The notes beneath the pieces were generated by a model. That model was not told the DNA's origin, searched no databases, and saw only the letters and a program-made list of their open reading frames with translations. From NCBI RefSeq assembly GCF_036231355.1, contig NZ_CP109496.1, positions 3,658,001 through 3,722,000 of the forward strand: a stretch of DNA of 64,000 bases, given 5' to 3'. Made by a program: the position numbers and the translations under genes. This stretch comes from Streptomyces sp. NBC_01431 (GTDB lineage: Bacteria; Actinomycetota; Actinomycetes; Streptomycetales; Streptomycetaceae). This document shows, one piece after another, positions 16,874-24,978 of the stretch (positions are counted from its first letter, which is position 1; each line of letters opens with the position of its first letter).

Positions 16874-17401
16874 GATTCGCGCAACGGCCCGAGCGCCGCG
16901 CGGCATACGGGCACGCCCCGGAGCGGCCCTGCGGCCCACCCCGACGCTCCCGGGTACGAGCTCCCCCTGCTCCTCCTCGCCGGATTCCGCTCGCTCATCG
17001 ACCGGCTGCACGCCGAGCTGGCGCGCCAGGGCCACCCGGACATCCGGCCCGCGCACGGCTTCGCCCTCCAGGCCATCGGGCTGCCCGGGTCGACCGCGAG
17101 CGAGATCGGGCGGCGGCTCGGGGTCTCCAAGCAGGCGGCCGGCAAGACCGTGGACCGGCTCATCGCCCTCGGCTACGCCGAGCGCGCCGACGACCCCGCC
17201 GACGCCCGCCGCAAACTGGTCCGTCTCACCCCGCACGGACTCGACGCGCTCGGCCGCTCGGCCGCCATCTTCGACGAGCTGAGGGCGAGCTGGGCCGACA
17301 CACTGGGCGGCGAGCGGCTGCGCGACCTTGAGGCATCCCTGCGCGCGGCCGTTCCCGCGGACGCCTTCCGCCTCGACGCGTCGAGCTGGCTGGGCAGTTG
17401 A
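16841..17401 (+). CDS. MarR family transcriptional regulator
   Basis: 186 aa. The winged helix covers about residues 60-125: STASEIGRRLGVSKQAAGKTVDRLIALGYAER has the recognition helix and D-D-P-A-D-A-R-R-K-L-V the wing. It probably represses itself and the divergent CMD gene. ATG 16832 would put the start inside the likely -10 region, so GTG 16841 on a leaderless transcript is preferred. The first codons are unusually A-rich (E-E-K-V-N), consistent with overlap between operator and coding sequence. Confidence 0.88.
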   Translation: MVDEEKVNQVVDSRNGPSAARHTGTPRSGPAAHPDAPGYELPLLLLAGFRSLIDRLHAELARQGHPDIRPAHGFALQAIGLPGSTASEIGRRLGVSKQAAGKTVDRLIALGYAERADDPADARRKLVRLTPHGLDALGRSAAIFDELRASWADTLGGERLRDLEASLRAAVPADAFRLDASSWLGS

Positions 17402-17534
17402 GACCCGCGATCCGCGCCGTGGCCTTCTGAACGCCTTCGGCTGGTGGGACGCGTACGGCGAGAGGGGCCGGGACCGCGAAGTCGCGGCTCGCCCTCTTGC
17501 CTGGAGCGCACTCGAAGACGTTGGCTGGATGCCC

Positions 17535-18527
17535 ATGAAGTACACGCAGCTCGGACGCACGGGTCTCCAGGTGAGCAGGATCGTCCTGGGGACGATGAAC
17601 TTCGGACCGCAGACCGACGAGACCGCAAGTCACGCGATCATGGATGCCGCCCTCGACGCGGGCATCAACTTCTTCGACACCGCCAACGTGTACGGCTGGG
17701 GCGAGAACAAGGGCCGCACCGAGGAGATCATCGGCAGCTGGCTCGCCCGGGGTGGCGACCGGCGCGACAAGACCGTCCTCGCCACCAAGCTCAACGGGCA
17801 CATGGGCGTGGGCGACCCCTGGCCCAACCACCACAAGCTGTCGGCGGTCAACATCCGCCGCTCCGTCGAGGCTTCGCTCCGGCGCCTCGGCACCGACTAC
17901 ATCGACGTCTACCAGTTCCACCACGTCGACCGCCTGACCCCGTTCGAGGAGATCTGGCAGGCCATCGACGTCCTGATCACCCAGGGCAAGGTCCTGTACG
18001 CCGGGTCGTCCAACTTCCCCGGATACAAGATCGCCCAGGCCAACGAGATCGCCGCCCGTACCGGCCGGGTCGGCCTGGTCAGCGAGCAGTGCCTCTACAA
18101 CCTCGCCGAGCGCCGCGCCGAGATGGAGGTCGTCCCCGCCGCCCGGGAATACGGGCTCGGGGTCATCCCCTGGTCGCCGTTGCACGGCGGGATGCTCGGC
18201 GGGATCCTGCGCAAGGAGCGCGAGGGCGGCGGCTCACGCTCCAAGGGCGGCATCGCGGCCCAGTCCCTCACGGACCCGGCGGTGCGCGCCCGGGTCCAGG
18301 CGTACGAGGACCTGCTCGCCAAGCACGACCTCGACCCCGGCGAGACCGCACTGGCCTGGCTGCTCACCCGGCCCGGAGTGACCGGGCCCATCGTCGGACC
18401 CCGTACGGCGGAGCAGCTGGACGCGGCGCTGCGGGCGGTCGAGCTCGACCTGTCCGACGAAGTGCTGACGGCGCTGGACGACATCTTCCCGGGCCCCGGG
18501 CCGTCGCCGGAGGCCTTCGCCTGGTAG
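17535..18527 (+). CDS. Aldo/keto reductase
   Basis: 330 aa, AKR superfamily (TIM barrel, NADPH-dependent reduction of aldehydes or ketones). The catalytic tetrad is D48, Y53 (N-V-Y-G), K85 (L-A-T-K) and a histidine in Q-F-H-H-V-D at about 129-130. The C-terminal NADPH site includes GPIVGPRTAEQL. Sequence style fits the AKR11/12/YajO-type group, substrate unknown. There is no clear ribosome site; ATG 17529 six bases earlier is equally possible. It is downstream of the MarR gene by about 130 bp and may be independent of it. Confidence 0.9.
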   Translation: MKYTQLGRTGLQVSRIVLGTMNFGPQTDETASHAIMDAALDAGINFFDTANVYGWGENKGRTEEIIGSWLARGGDRRDKTVLATKLNGHMGVGDPWPNHHKLSAVNIRRSVEASLRRLGTDYIDVYQFHHVDRLTPFEEIWQAIDVLITQGKVLYAGSSNFPGYKIAQANEIAARTGRVGLVSEQCLYNLAERRAEMEVVPAAREYGLGVIPWSPLHGGMLGGILRKEREGGGSRSKGGIAAQSLTDPAVRARVQAYEDLLAKHDLDPGETALAWLLTRPGVTGPIVGPRTAEQLDAALRAVELDLSDEVLTALDDIFPGPGPSPEAFAW

Positions 18528-18552
18528 GCCGGTTGCGCGCGGGCGGCCGTCC

Positions 18553-18639
18553 TCAGCCGACGGCGGCCGCCACCGCGACGACGACGAACATCAGCACGAG
18601 CACACCGGCCATGATCCGGTTCCTGGTCTTCGGGTCCAC
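18553..18639 (-). CDS. 28-aa single-span membrane peptide
   Basis: GTG 18639 encodes a polar start D-P-K-T-R-N-R-I followed by one hydrophobic span (M-A-G-V-L-V-L-M-F-V-V-V-A-V-A-A-A-V-G) and a stop. It begins 9 bp after the ThpR stop codon, with an AAGG-rich link, so translational coupling is likely. Peptides of this form occur in other streptomycetes, to my recollection. It is too short for usual gene callers; role unknown. Confidence 0.6.
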   Translation of the reverse strand: MDPKTRNRIMAGVLVLMFVVVAVAAAVG

Positions 18640-18648
18640 CCCTTGAGC

Positions 18649-19218
18649 CTAACCGCCCCCGCCGAGCGGCCAGCGGGCGACCGGCTCGTACCGGGGCCGC
18701 TCGCCCGGTACGCCACCGCGCGGGAGGGTGCTGCGGACCAGGATCAACTCCGCCACCTGCCAAGGGCTGCCTTCGAGTGCGGCGAGCTCCGCCACGTACG
18801 GGCGCAGGTCGACGGGTGTGCGCGAGCGCGCCAGGGTGAGGTGCGGCACATATCTGCGGTGCGCGTCCATCGCGATGCCGGAGCGGCGGGCGGCCGCGTC
18901 GGCGCGTTCCGCGAGCAGGCGCAGGGGGTCGATGGCGCCCGCGACCCCGGCCCACAGGGCGCGTCCGTCGAAGCGGCCGCCGCCGTGCAGGCGCACCGTG
19001 AAGGGCTCGGTGCGGCGGGCCGCCCGGCCGAGCCGTGTGTCCAGTTCGGCAAGCAGCGCCTCATCGGTCTCCCCCAGGAACGCGAGGGTGAGGTGCCAGC
19101 CGTCCCGGCCGGTCCAGCGCAGCGCGTCCGCGCCGGGTAGAGTGCCCAACTTCCTTACGACGAGGCCGAGTTCAGCCACGGCCTGGGCCGAGGGGAGTAC
19201 GGCGGCGAAGAGGCGCAT
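18649..19218 (-). CDS. thpR: RNA 2',3'-cyclic phosphodiesterase (2'-5' RNA ligase family)
   Basis: 189 aa, 2H phosphoesterase superfamily. Both catalytic H-x-T/S-x motifs are present: H-L-T-L at 42-45 and H-L-T-L at 126-129, each in a beta-strand context. It hydrolyses 2',3'-cyclic phosphate ends of RNA, and the family was first seen as a 2'-5' ligase. ATG 19218 (MRLFAAVLP) fits the family N-terminus better than the TTG at 19230. A 28-aa membrane peptide follows directly. Confidence 0.92.
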   Translation of the reverse strand: MRLFAAVLPSAQAVAELGLVVRKLGTLPGADALRWTGRDGWHLTLAFLGETDEALLAELDTRLGRAARRTEPFTVRLHGGGRFDGRALWAGVAGAIDPLRLLAERADAAARRSGIAMDAHRRYVPHLTLARSRTPVDLRPYVAELAALEGSPWQVAELILVRSTLPRGGVPGERPRYEPVARWPLGGGG

Positions 19219-19335
19219 GGGGACAGTCAATCAAGATCGGCACCCTGTGCGGAGCCGCCGCGGGCGTCCGGCGTAGGATCCGCTCGCTCGTCTCACCGGG
19301 GCCCGCGGCCCTGCTTTCCTGGGGGGAAAGAATCC

Positions 19336-20553
19336 ATGCGGCTCTCCGTCCGCTCTGTTCTGGCCACGGCTGCCGCCACTGTCGGGCTCGTCGCATCCGC
19401 GGTCGCTCCCGCCGAGGCGTCGGTCGGCTTCGACCACTGTCCGGTGGGCAAGTTCTGCGTCTTCGACCGGGCCGACGGCCAGGGCGCGATGAACGCGTAC
19501 GCCGGCCCCGAGGCCTCCTCCGGCCCCTGGGACGACGACGCCCCGGAGGTCTACAACCGCAGCGGCGGCGAGTTCTCGTGCATGTGGAGCCCGGCAGAGT
19601 TCCAGTACCTGGACCCGGGTCGCGACATGTACGTCACCGGTCCGGGCATCGGCGACACCCAGACCCAGCAGCCCGCGCGGCGCGGCGCGAAGAAGCCCAA
19701 GGACGACAACAGCGCGTTCCGCTGGGGGCGGACGCTGCGCGAGTGCCGCACGGGCAAGGAGTACTCGGACTGGACCTCCCGCGACGGAGGCGCCGAGGAC
19801 GCGGACCCGCTGCCCTTCGGCGACCTCAACGGCGACGGCCAGGCCGACCTCCTCCAGCGCAACTGGAACGGCAGCCTCTACTTCCTGGACGGCAACGGCA
19901 ACGGCACTTATCTGGGGCGGGGCTGGAACACCATGACCGCCTTCGCCCGGCACGGCGATCTGACCGGCGACGGCAAGGAGGACCTGCTCGCCCGGGACCG
20001 GGCCGGCGTGCTGTGGCTGTACCCGGGCAAGGGCGACGGACGGCTCGGCCCACGGCTGCGCCTGGGCGCCGGCTGGAACGGGATGCGGCACTTCGCTCCC
20101 GTCGGCGACCTCGACGGCGACGGGCGCACCGACCTGATGGCGATCGACAGCGCCGGGCGGGCGTGGCTGTACCCGGGCGACGGGCACGGCGGCTTCGGGC
20201 ACCGCAAGAGCCTCGGCGGTGACTGGAATGCGACCTTGACGTTCACCGGCACCGGCGACCTGACCGGCGACCACCACAACGACCTTGTGGCGAACGACAC
20301 TTCGGGCCGCCTGTGGCGCTACCCGGGCAACGGCCACGGCGGCTTCGGGCACCGTGTGCTGATCGGCAGCGGCGGCTGGGACCAGTACCCGACGCTGCTG
20401 TGCGTCGGCGATGTCGTGGACGACCTCGCCTGGTCCGCGCCCGACCTGCTGGCCAAGGGCGACCGCAGGCTCACGACATACCCGGGCACCGGCAAGGGCA
20501 CCCTCGGCCCCGGCCAGGAGGACTGGAACTGGGCCATGAGCGACGTCTTCTGA
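19336..20553 (+). CDS. Secreted protein with I36-like N-domain and FG-GAP/VCBS repeats
   Basis: 405 aa. A Sec signal peptide (about 1-28) is followed by a small Cys-containing region C-P-V-G-K-F-C-V-F-D-R-A-D-G that resembles the peptidase-inhibitor I36 fold (about 30-140). From residue 155 on there are five FG-GAP/VCBS-like repeats of about 47 residues, each with an acidic D-x-x-G-D-G-x-x-D-L loop (for example L-N-G-D-G-Q-A-D-L and L-D-G-D-G-R-T-D-L) and a W-L-Y-P-G strand. These loops bind calcium in the integrin-like beta-propeller. It is probably an extracellular lectin-like or inhibitor protein. ATG 19336 has GGGGGGAAAG upstream. Confidence 0.88.
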   Translation: MRLSVRSVLATAAATVGLVASAVAPAEASVGFDHCPVGKFCVFDRADGQGAMNAYAGPEASSGPWDDDAPEVYNRSGGEFSCMWSPAEFQYLDPGRDMYVTGPGIGDTQTQQPARRGAKKPKDDNSAFRWGRTLRECRTGKEYSDWTSRDGGAEDADPLPFGDLNGDGQADLLQRNWNGSLYFLDGNGNGTYLGRGWNTMTAFARHGDLTGDGKEDLLARDRAGVLWLYPGKGDGRLGPRLRLGAGWNGMRHFAPVGDLDGDGRTDLMAIDSAGRAWLYPGDGHGGFGHRKSLGGDWNATLTFTGTGDLTGDHHNDLVANDTSGRLWRYPGNGHGGFGHRVLIGSGGWDQYPTLLCVGDVVDDLAWSAPDLLAKGDRRLTTYPGTGKGTLGPGQEDWNWAMSDVF

Positions 20554-20664
20554 AGCCGGGTCGCGACGGCTTGCGGACCGGGCGCGCGGGCCCTTTGAAC
20601 ACCGCGCGCGTCCGCTTCTGAACCCGGCTCGCGTCCGCTTCCGGACCCGGCGAGACCACGCACA

Positions 20665-20703
20665 ACGGCCCGGCCCCCGTCATCGGTTCGGGGGCCGGGC
20701 CGT
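20665..20703. terminator. Strong bidirectional terminator hairpin
   Basis: ACGGCCCGGCCCCCG (20665-20679) pairs perfectly over 15 bp with CGGGGGCCGGGCCGT (20689-20703) around a 9-nt loop, between the convergent VCBS-protein and MFS genes. Confidence 0.85.
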
Positions 20704-20722
20704 TTCGCTGTGCCGCGGGTGG

Positions 20723-22060
20723 TCAGGCCGCCGCCACCAGCGACTGCTTGCGCGGGACGAACTCCAGGTGCCGGTGTCCTGGGCGTACGTCGACCTTCAG
20801 GCGCAGATTGGCCGCGCGGGCCAGCATCAGGCCGACGCCGATCGCCGCCGAGCCGCAGATGAGGCCGCCGAGCGCGAGGCTGACGCGGACACCGTAGACG
20901 TCGGTCAGCCAGCCGAAGAGCGGGCCGCCGAGCGGAGTGCCGCCGGTGAAGACCATCATGAACAGGCTCATGACGCGGCCCCGCATCTCGGGGTCGGTGG
21001 CCATCTGCACCGAGGCGTTGGCGGTCACGTTCACCGTCAGGCCAAGGATGCCGACGGGGATCAGCAGCGCCATGAACACCCCGAGGCCCGGGGCGCCGGA
21101 CGCGACGATTTCGAGGACCGCGAACAACAGCGCCGCGAGCGCGAGCACCCGCAGCCGGGTGGTGGCGCGCCGGGCCGCGAGCAGGGCGCCGATCAGCGAA
21201 CCGATCGCCATCAGGCTGTTGAACAGGCCGTACAGACCGGAGTCACCGTGGAAGACGTCGGAGGCGAACGCGCTCAGCCAGATCGGGAAGTTGAACCCGA
21301 AGGTGCCGACGAAGCCGACGAGCACGATCGGCCAGATCAGCTCGGGCCGCTCGGAGACGTACGCGAGCCCTTCCCTCAACTGACCCTTGCCGCGCGGGGC
21401 GAGCCTGGTCGGCTGGAGTTCCTTGGTGCGCATCAGCGTCAGCATCAGCAGCGGGGCGGTGAAGGACAGGCCGTTGGCTAGGAACGCCCAGCCGGGTCCG
21501 ACGGCCGCCATGACCGCGCCCGCGACGGCGGGGCCGACGAGCCGGGCGGACTGGAAGTTCGCCGAGTTCAGGCTGACGGCGTTGCGCACCCGGTCGGGGC
21601 CGACCATCTCGGAGACGAAGGACTGCCGGGTCGGGTTGTCCACGACGGTGACCAGGCCGGTGAAGAAGGCGGTCAGATAGACGTGCCAGACCTGGACGTT
21701 GCCGGACAGGGTCATCACGGCGAGGAAGAGCCCGCCGAGGCCCATCGCGCTCTGCGTCACGAACAGGATGTTCCGCTTGGCGAACCGGTCGGCTATGACG
21801 CCGCCGTACAGGCCGAACAGGAGCATCGGCAGGAACTGCATGGCGGTGGTGATGCCGACCGCCACCGAGGAGCCGGTGATGGTGAGGACCAGCCAGTCCT
21901 GGGTGATCCGGGCCATCCAGGTGCCGATGTTCGACACGATCGCGCCGGAGAAGAACAGCCGGTAGTTGCGGACCGCGAGCGAGGAGAACGTCCCCCCGCC
22001 GCGCTTGTTGTAGGTGGGGGTCGGTGCGGGGGCGGATGGTGATCCGGTTCCCGTACTCAA
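20723..22060 (-). CDS. MFS transporter (EntS/transmembrane secretion effector type)
   Basis: 445 aa with 12 predicted membrane segments. It belongs to the MFS_3/EntS-like group: F-S-S-L-A-V-R-N-Y-R-L-F-F-S-G at the start, S-N-I-G-T-W-M in TM1, and G-G-V-I-A-D-R-F-A-K-R in the loop 2-3 motif A. Members export siderophores, macrolides or other drugs; the substrate is not known here. It lies 27 bp behind a MarR regulator gene on the same strand, so the pair is likely a drug- or ligand-inducible operon. Confidence 0.92.
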   Translation of the reverse strand: MSTGTGSPSAPAPTPTYNKRGGGTFSSLAVRNYRLFFSGAIVSNIGTWMARITQDWLVLTITGSSVAVGITTAMQFLPMLLFGLYGGVIADRFAKRNILFVTQSAMGLGGLFLAVMTLSGNVQVWHVYLTAFFTGLVTVVDNPTRQSFVSEMVGPDRVRNAVSLNSANFQSARLVGPAVAGAVMAAVGPGWAFLANGLSFTAPLLMLTLMRTKELQPTRLAPRGKGQLREGLAYVSERPELIWPIVLVGFVGTFGFNFPIWLSAFASDVFHGDSGLYGLFNSLMAIGSLIGALLAARRATTRLRVLALAALLFAVLEIVASGAPGLGVFMALLIPVGILGLTVNVTANASVQMATDPEMRGRVMSLFMMVFTGGTPLGGPLFGWLTDVYGVRVSLALGGLICGSAAIGVGLMLARAANLRLKVDVRPGHRHLEFVPRKQSLVAAA

Positions 22061-22087
22061 AAAGGGTTCGCCTCCTAGCTATGCGCC

Positions 22088-22531
22088 TTACAGGTGTGCG
22101 AGCTTCTCCAGGACCGGGGCGGCCGCGCGCAGCTTCGCCCACTCGTCCTCGTCCAGGTTTTCGGCGAGGGAAGCCAGCCAGGCGTTGCGCTTTCGGCGGC
22201 TCTCTTCGAGCATCGCCTCGGCCTCTTCGGTCTGACTGACCACCTTCTGCCGACGGTCATCGGGATGCGGCTCCAGCCTGACCAGGCCCTTTGCCTCAAG
22301 CAGCGCGACGATGCGGGTCATCGACGGCGGCTGCACATGCTCCTTGCGGGCCAGTTCGCCAGGTGTGGCCGAACCGCACCGGGCGAGTGTCCCGAGCACC
22401 GACATCTCGGTCGGGCTGAGCGATTCGTCGACGCGCTGGTGCTTGAGGCGCCGGCCCAGCCGCATGACGGCCGAGCGCAGGGAGTTCACGGCTGCGGCAT
22501 CTTCACCGCTGCCGTGGGGCAGGTCAGACAT
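22088..22531 (-). CDS. MarR family transcriptional regulator
   Basis: 147 aa, full-length MarR. The DNA-binding winged helix covers S-P-T-E-M-S-V-L-G-T-L-A-R-C-G through R-I-V-A-L-L-E-A-K-G-L-V-R and the wing P-H-P-D-D-R-R-Q-K-V-V at about 45-100. Helices for dimerisation lie at both ends. It is the first gene of a MarR-MFS operon. A perfect AGAGTAA/TTACTCT inverted repeat lies 8-25 bp upstream of its ATG and covers the predicted leaderless promoter, implying autoregulation. Confidence 0.93.
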   Translation of the reverse strand: MSDLPHGSGEDAAAVNSLRSAVMRLGRRLKHQRVDESLSPTEMSVLGTLARCGSATPGELARKEHVQPPSMTRIVALLEAKGLVRLEPHPDDRRQKVVSQTEEAEAMLEESRRKRNAWLASLAENLDEDEWAKLRAAAPVLEKLAHL

Positions 22532-22538
22532 GTTCGTT

Positions 22539-22556
22539 AGAGTAACTCATTACTCT
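22539..22556 (-). promoter_or_regulatory. MarR operator and leaderless promoter
   Basis: AGAGTAA (22539-22545) and TTACTCT (22550-22556) are a perfect 7-bp inverted repeat with a 4-bp centre. On the minus strand, TACTCT (22544-22539) is a -10-like box 7 nt before the ATG at 22531, so operator and promoter coincide. Confidence 0.6.
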
Positions 22557-22688
22557 GGCTAAATACCACCCGGTTAAGCCCAGGTGTCCAGCGCCACACC
22601 GGAGACATCGCGCCACAGATCACCCGAACGAGTGAGACGTAAGCGAAAAGTGACGCACCGGGGCTGGGCGGGCGGCGACCCTCGTGCC

Positions 22689-22871
22689 ATGGGGACCAGC
22701 GTGCTCAGCCTGCGAATAGACAGTGAGCTGCTCGAACGGCTCAGGCACCATGCCGCGAAACGCGGAATGAGCGTCCAGGACTATGTGGTCCGGACGCTCA
22801 TTCGCGACGACTTCGACGAACGCTTCAAGGCGGCGGTCGACGAGACGGAGAAGTTCTACGGGGCGGCCTAG
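22689..22871 (+). CDS. Small ribbon-helix-helix (CopG/Arc-type) protein
   Basis: 60 aa. V-L-S-L-R-I-D-S-E-L-L-E-R-L-R-H-H-A-A-K-R-G-M-S-V-Q-D-Y-V-V-R-T-L-I is a classic RHH pattern: a beta strand that enters the major groove as a dimer, then two helices, with an acidic C-terminus. Such proteins are antitoxins or small repressors, but no toxin gene is adjacent: the neighbours are a divergent MarR operon and a convergent permease. The ATG at 22689 has only a weak GC-rich ribosome site. Confidence 0.82.
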   Translation: MGTSVLSLRIDSELLERLRHHAAKRGMSVQDYVVRTLIRDDFDERFKAAVDETEKFYGAA

Positions 22872-22976
22872 GCGCTCCGCGGGAGAGCGGGGCATGGCTC
22901 CCCACGCCGGTGGATGCCGATCGCGCGGTGCCCGCACCCCTGTCGTGGGCCCGAATCCCGGGCCGGGGGGCCGGGC

Positions 22977-24368
22977 TCAGGTCAGTCCCAGCGCGGGCAT
23001 CAGGTAGTAGAAGCCGAACACCGCCGCCACGACGTACATCGCGACCGGGACTTCGCGGCCCCGGCCGGCCACCAGGCGCAGCACCGTGAAGGTGATGAAG
23101 CCCATGCCGATGCCGTTGGTGATCGAGTACGTGAACGGCATCATCACCATCGTCACGAACGCCGGGATGGCGATCGTCCAGTCCGCCCAGTCGATCTGCC
23201 CGATCGAGCCGGACATGATCAGGAAGCCGACCGCGACCAGGGCCGGGGTGGCCGCCTGGGAGGGGACCATCGTGGCGAGCGGGGTGAGGAAGAGGGAGAT
23301 GGTGAAGAGCCCGCCGGTGACCACGTTCGCGAGGCCGGTCCGCGCGCCCTCGCCGACGCCCGCCGTGGACTCCACGAAGCAGGTGGTGGCCGACGAGGAG
23401 GAGGCGCCGCCCGCCGCGACCGCGATGCCGTCCACGAACAGGACCCGGTTCATGCCGGGCATGTAGCCGTTCTCGTCGGTCAGGCCCGCCTCGTCGCTGA
23501 TGCCCATGATCGTGCCCATGGCGTCGAAGAAGGTCGAGAGCAGCACGGTGAAGACGAAGAGGATGCCGGTCAGCAGGCCGACCTTGGAGAACCCGCCGAA
23601 GAGGCTGACCTGGCCGACGAGTCCGAAGTCCGGGCTGGCGACCGGGTTGCCCGGCCACTTCGGGGTGGTCAGACCCCAGGACGGCACCTTGGCCACGGCG
23701 TTGATGATCATCGCGAGGACGGTCATCGCCACGATGGAGATGAGGATCGCGCCCGGCACCTTGCGCACCATCAGCGCGAGCGTGAGCAGCACGCCGAGGA
23801 CGAAGACCAGGACCGGCCAGCCGAGCAGGTGCCCGTTGCTGCCGAGTTGGAGCGGCACGGTGGTGTGCGCGGCGTCCGGGATGCGCGAGACGAAGCCGGA
23901 GTCGACCAGGCCGATCAGCATGATGAACAGGCCGATGCCGATCGCGATGCCCTTGCGCAGTCCGAGCGGCACCGCGTTCATGACGCGCTCGCGCAGCCCC
24001 GACGCGACCAGGAGCATGACCACGAAGCCGGCGAGCACGACCATGCCCATGGCGTCGGGCCAGCTCATCCGGGGGGCGAGCTGGAGGGCGACCACGGTGT
24101 TGACGCCGAGACCCGCCGCCAGCGCGATCGGGACGTTGCCGATGACGCCCATGAGCAGGGTGGTGAAGGCGGCGGTGAGCACGGTCGCGGTGACCAGCTG
24201 TCCGCTGTCGAGCTGATGCCCGTACATGTCCTTGGCGCTGCCGAGGATGATCGGGTTCAGCACGATGATGTACGCCATCGCGAAGAAGGTCGCGAATCCG
24301 CCACGGATCTCGCGGGCGATCGAGGAGCCGCGCTCAGAGATCTTGAAGTAGCGGTCCAGGCCGTTCAT
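22977..24368 (-). CDS. NCS2 family purine permease (guanine/hypoxanthine type)
   Basis: 463 aa with 12-14 hydrophobic segments. It fits the AzgA/PbuG branch of NCS2 proton symporters: R-Y-F-K-I-S-E-R-G-S at the start, G-G-F-A-T-F-F-A-M-A-Y-I, G-L-G-V-N-T near TM3 and the substrate-site region F-V-E-S-T-A-G-V-G-E-G-A-R-T-G in TM10. It imports hypoxanthine, guanine or adenine. ATG 24368 has TGAGG upstream. The A/T-richer leader of about 130 bp holds the direct repeat AGCCGT-A-AGCCGT, but I see no purine riboswitch core. Confidence 0.92.
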   Translation of the reverse strand: MNGLDRYFKISERGSSIAREIRGGFATFFAMAYIIVLNPIILGSAKDMYGHQLDSGQLVTATVLTAAFTTLLMGVIGNVPIALAAGLGVNTVVALQLAPRMSWPDAMGMVVLAGFVVMLLVASGLRERVMNAVPLGLRKGIAIGIGLFIMLIGLVDSGFVSRIPDAAHTTVPLQLGSNGHLLGWPVLVFVLGVLLTLALMVRKVPGAILISIVAMTVLAMIINAVAKVPSWGLTTPKWPGNPVASPDFGLVGQVSLFGGFSKVGLLTGILFVFTVLLSTFFDAMGTIMGISDEAGLTDENGYMPGMNRVLFVDGIAVAAGGASSSSATTCFVESTAGVGEGARTGLANVVTGGLFTISLFLTPLATMVPSQAATPALVAVGFLIMSGSIGQIDWADWTIAIPAFVTMVMMPFTYSITNGIGMGFITFTVLRLVAGRGREVPVAMYVVAAVFGFYYLMPALGLT

Positions 24369-24561
24369 GCGGAACCTCAGTGGTGACGGGGGCAGGGAAA
24401 CGGCACGTACCCGAACTTCTTTGGACGTTTTAACGAACAGAATGAGTCAGCCGTAAGCCGTTTCAGTATGAATACATAGGTCGAAGATCACCATCTCCGC
24501 GCGTAGACCCATGGGGGGCCTGTACGCGGCCGTCCGCAGAGGGCGTGGACAGGGCGCGCCC

Positions 24562-24573
24562 TACACTGATCGC
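24562..24573 (+). promoter_or_regulatory. Putative leaderless promoter of the DUF2530 gene
   Basis: TACACT (24562-24567) stands 6 nt before ATG 24574, and no ribosome site is visible. Confidence 0.5.
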
Positions 24574-24849
24574 ATGCCCGCGTTTTCCATGGGATCACCC
24601 CAGCACGAGGCGCCGGAGCCCCTTGAGGGACCCGTGGTCGCCACCATCACCGGCGGCACGATCCTCTGGTTCGTCCTCTTCCTCGTCCAGCTCCCCTTCT
24701 ACGGCTGGTTCGACTCGCACGGCCACCTGTGGTGGGTGTGGACCTGCCTGGCCGGCGGCGGGCTCGGCCTCATCGGCATCTGGTACGTCCGCGGCCGCGA
24801 CGCGGCGCTGAAGCGGCACGCCGCCCAACAGGAAGCCAAGGACGAATAG
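24574..24849 (+). CDS. DUF2530 membrane protein
   Basis: 91 aa with two membrane spans (about 25-45 and 52-72) separated by a short W-F-D-S-H-G-H-L-W-W-V loop and a charged C-terminal tail (R-G-R-D-A-A-L-K-R-H-A). This matches the actinobacterial DUF2530 family, whose role is unknown. It is divergent from the purine permease gene, an arrangement I recall as common in streptomycetes. The ATG is preceded by a TACACT box at leaderless spacing. Confidence 0.85.
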   Translation: MPAFSMGSPQHEAPEPLEGPVVATITGGTILWFVLFLVQLPFYGWFDSHGHLWWVWTCLAGGGLGLIGIWYVRGRDAALKRHAAQQEAKDE

Positions 24850-24965
24850 GCGCAAGAGCCGAAAGTCACCAACGCGCGGGACCCACGTACCGCCAGAGGA
24901 CCATCCGTCTCCTCCCAGGGTCGGATGTTCGGCCGTCCCGGCAGGTGAAGCGCCCCGTCCCCCCG

Positions 24966-24978
24966 TACCGTCGAAATC
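24966..24978 (+). promoter_or_regulatory. Putative leaderless promoter of the P-type ATPase gene
   Basis: TACCGT (24966-24971) lies 7 nt before ATG 24979. Confidence 0.45.

Noticed and set aside
24369..24573. Purine riboswitch upstream of the NCS2 permease
   Set aside because: No conserved purine-aptamer core could be placed in either strand of the leader.
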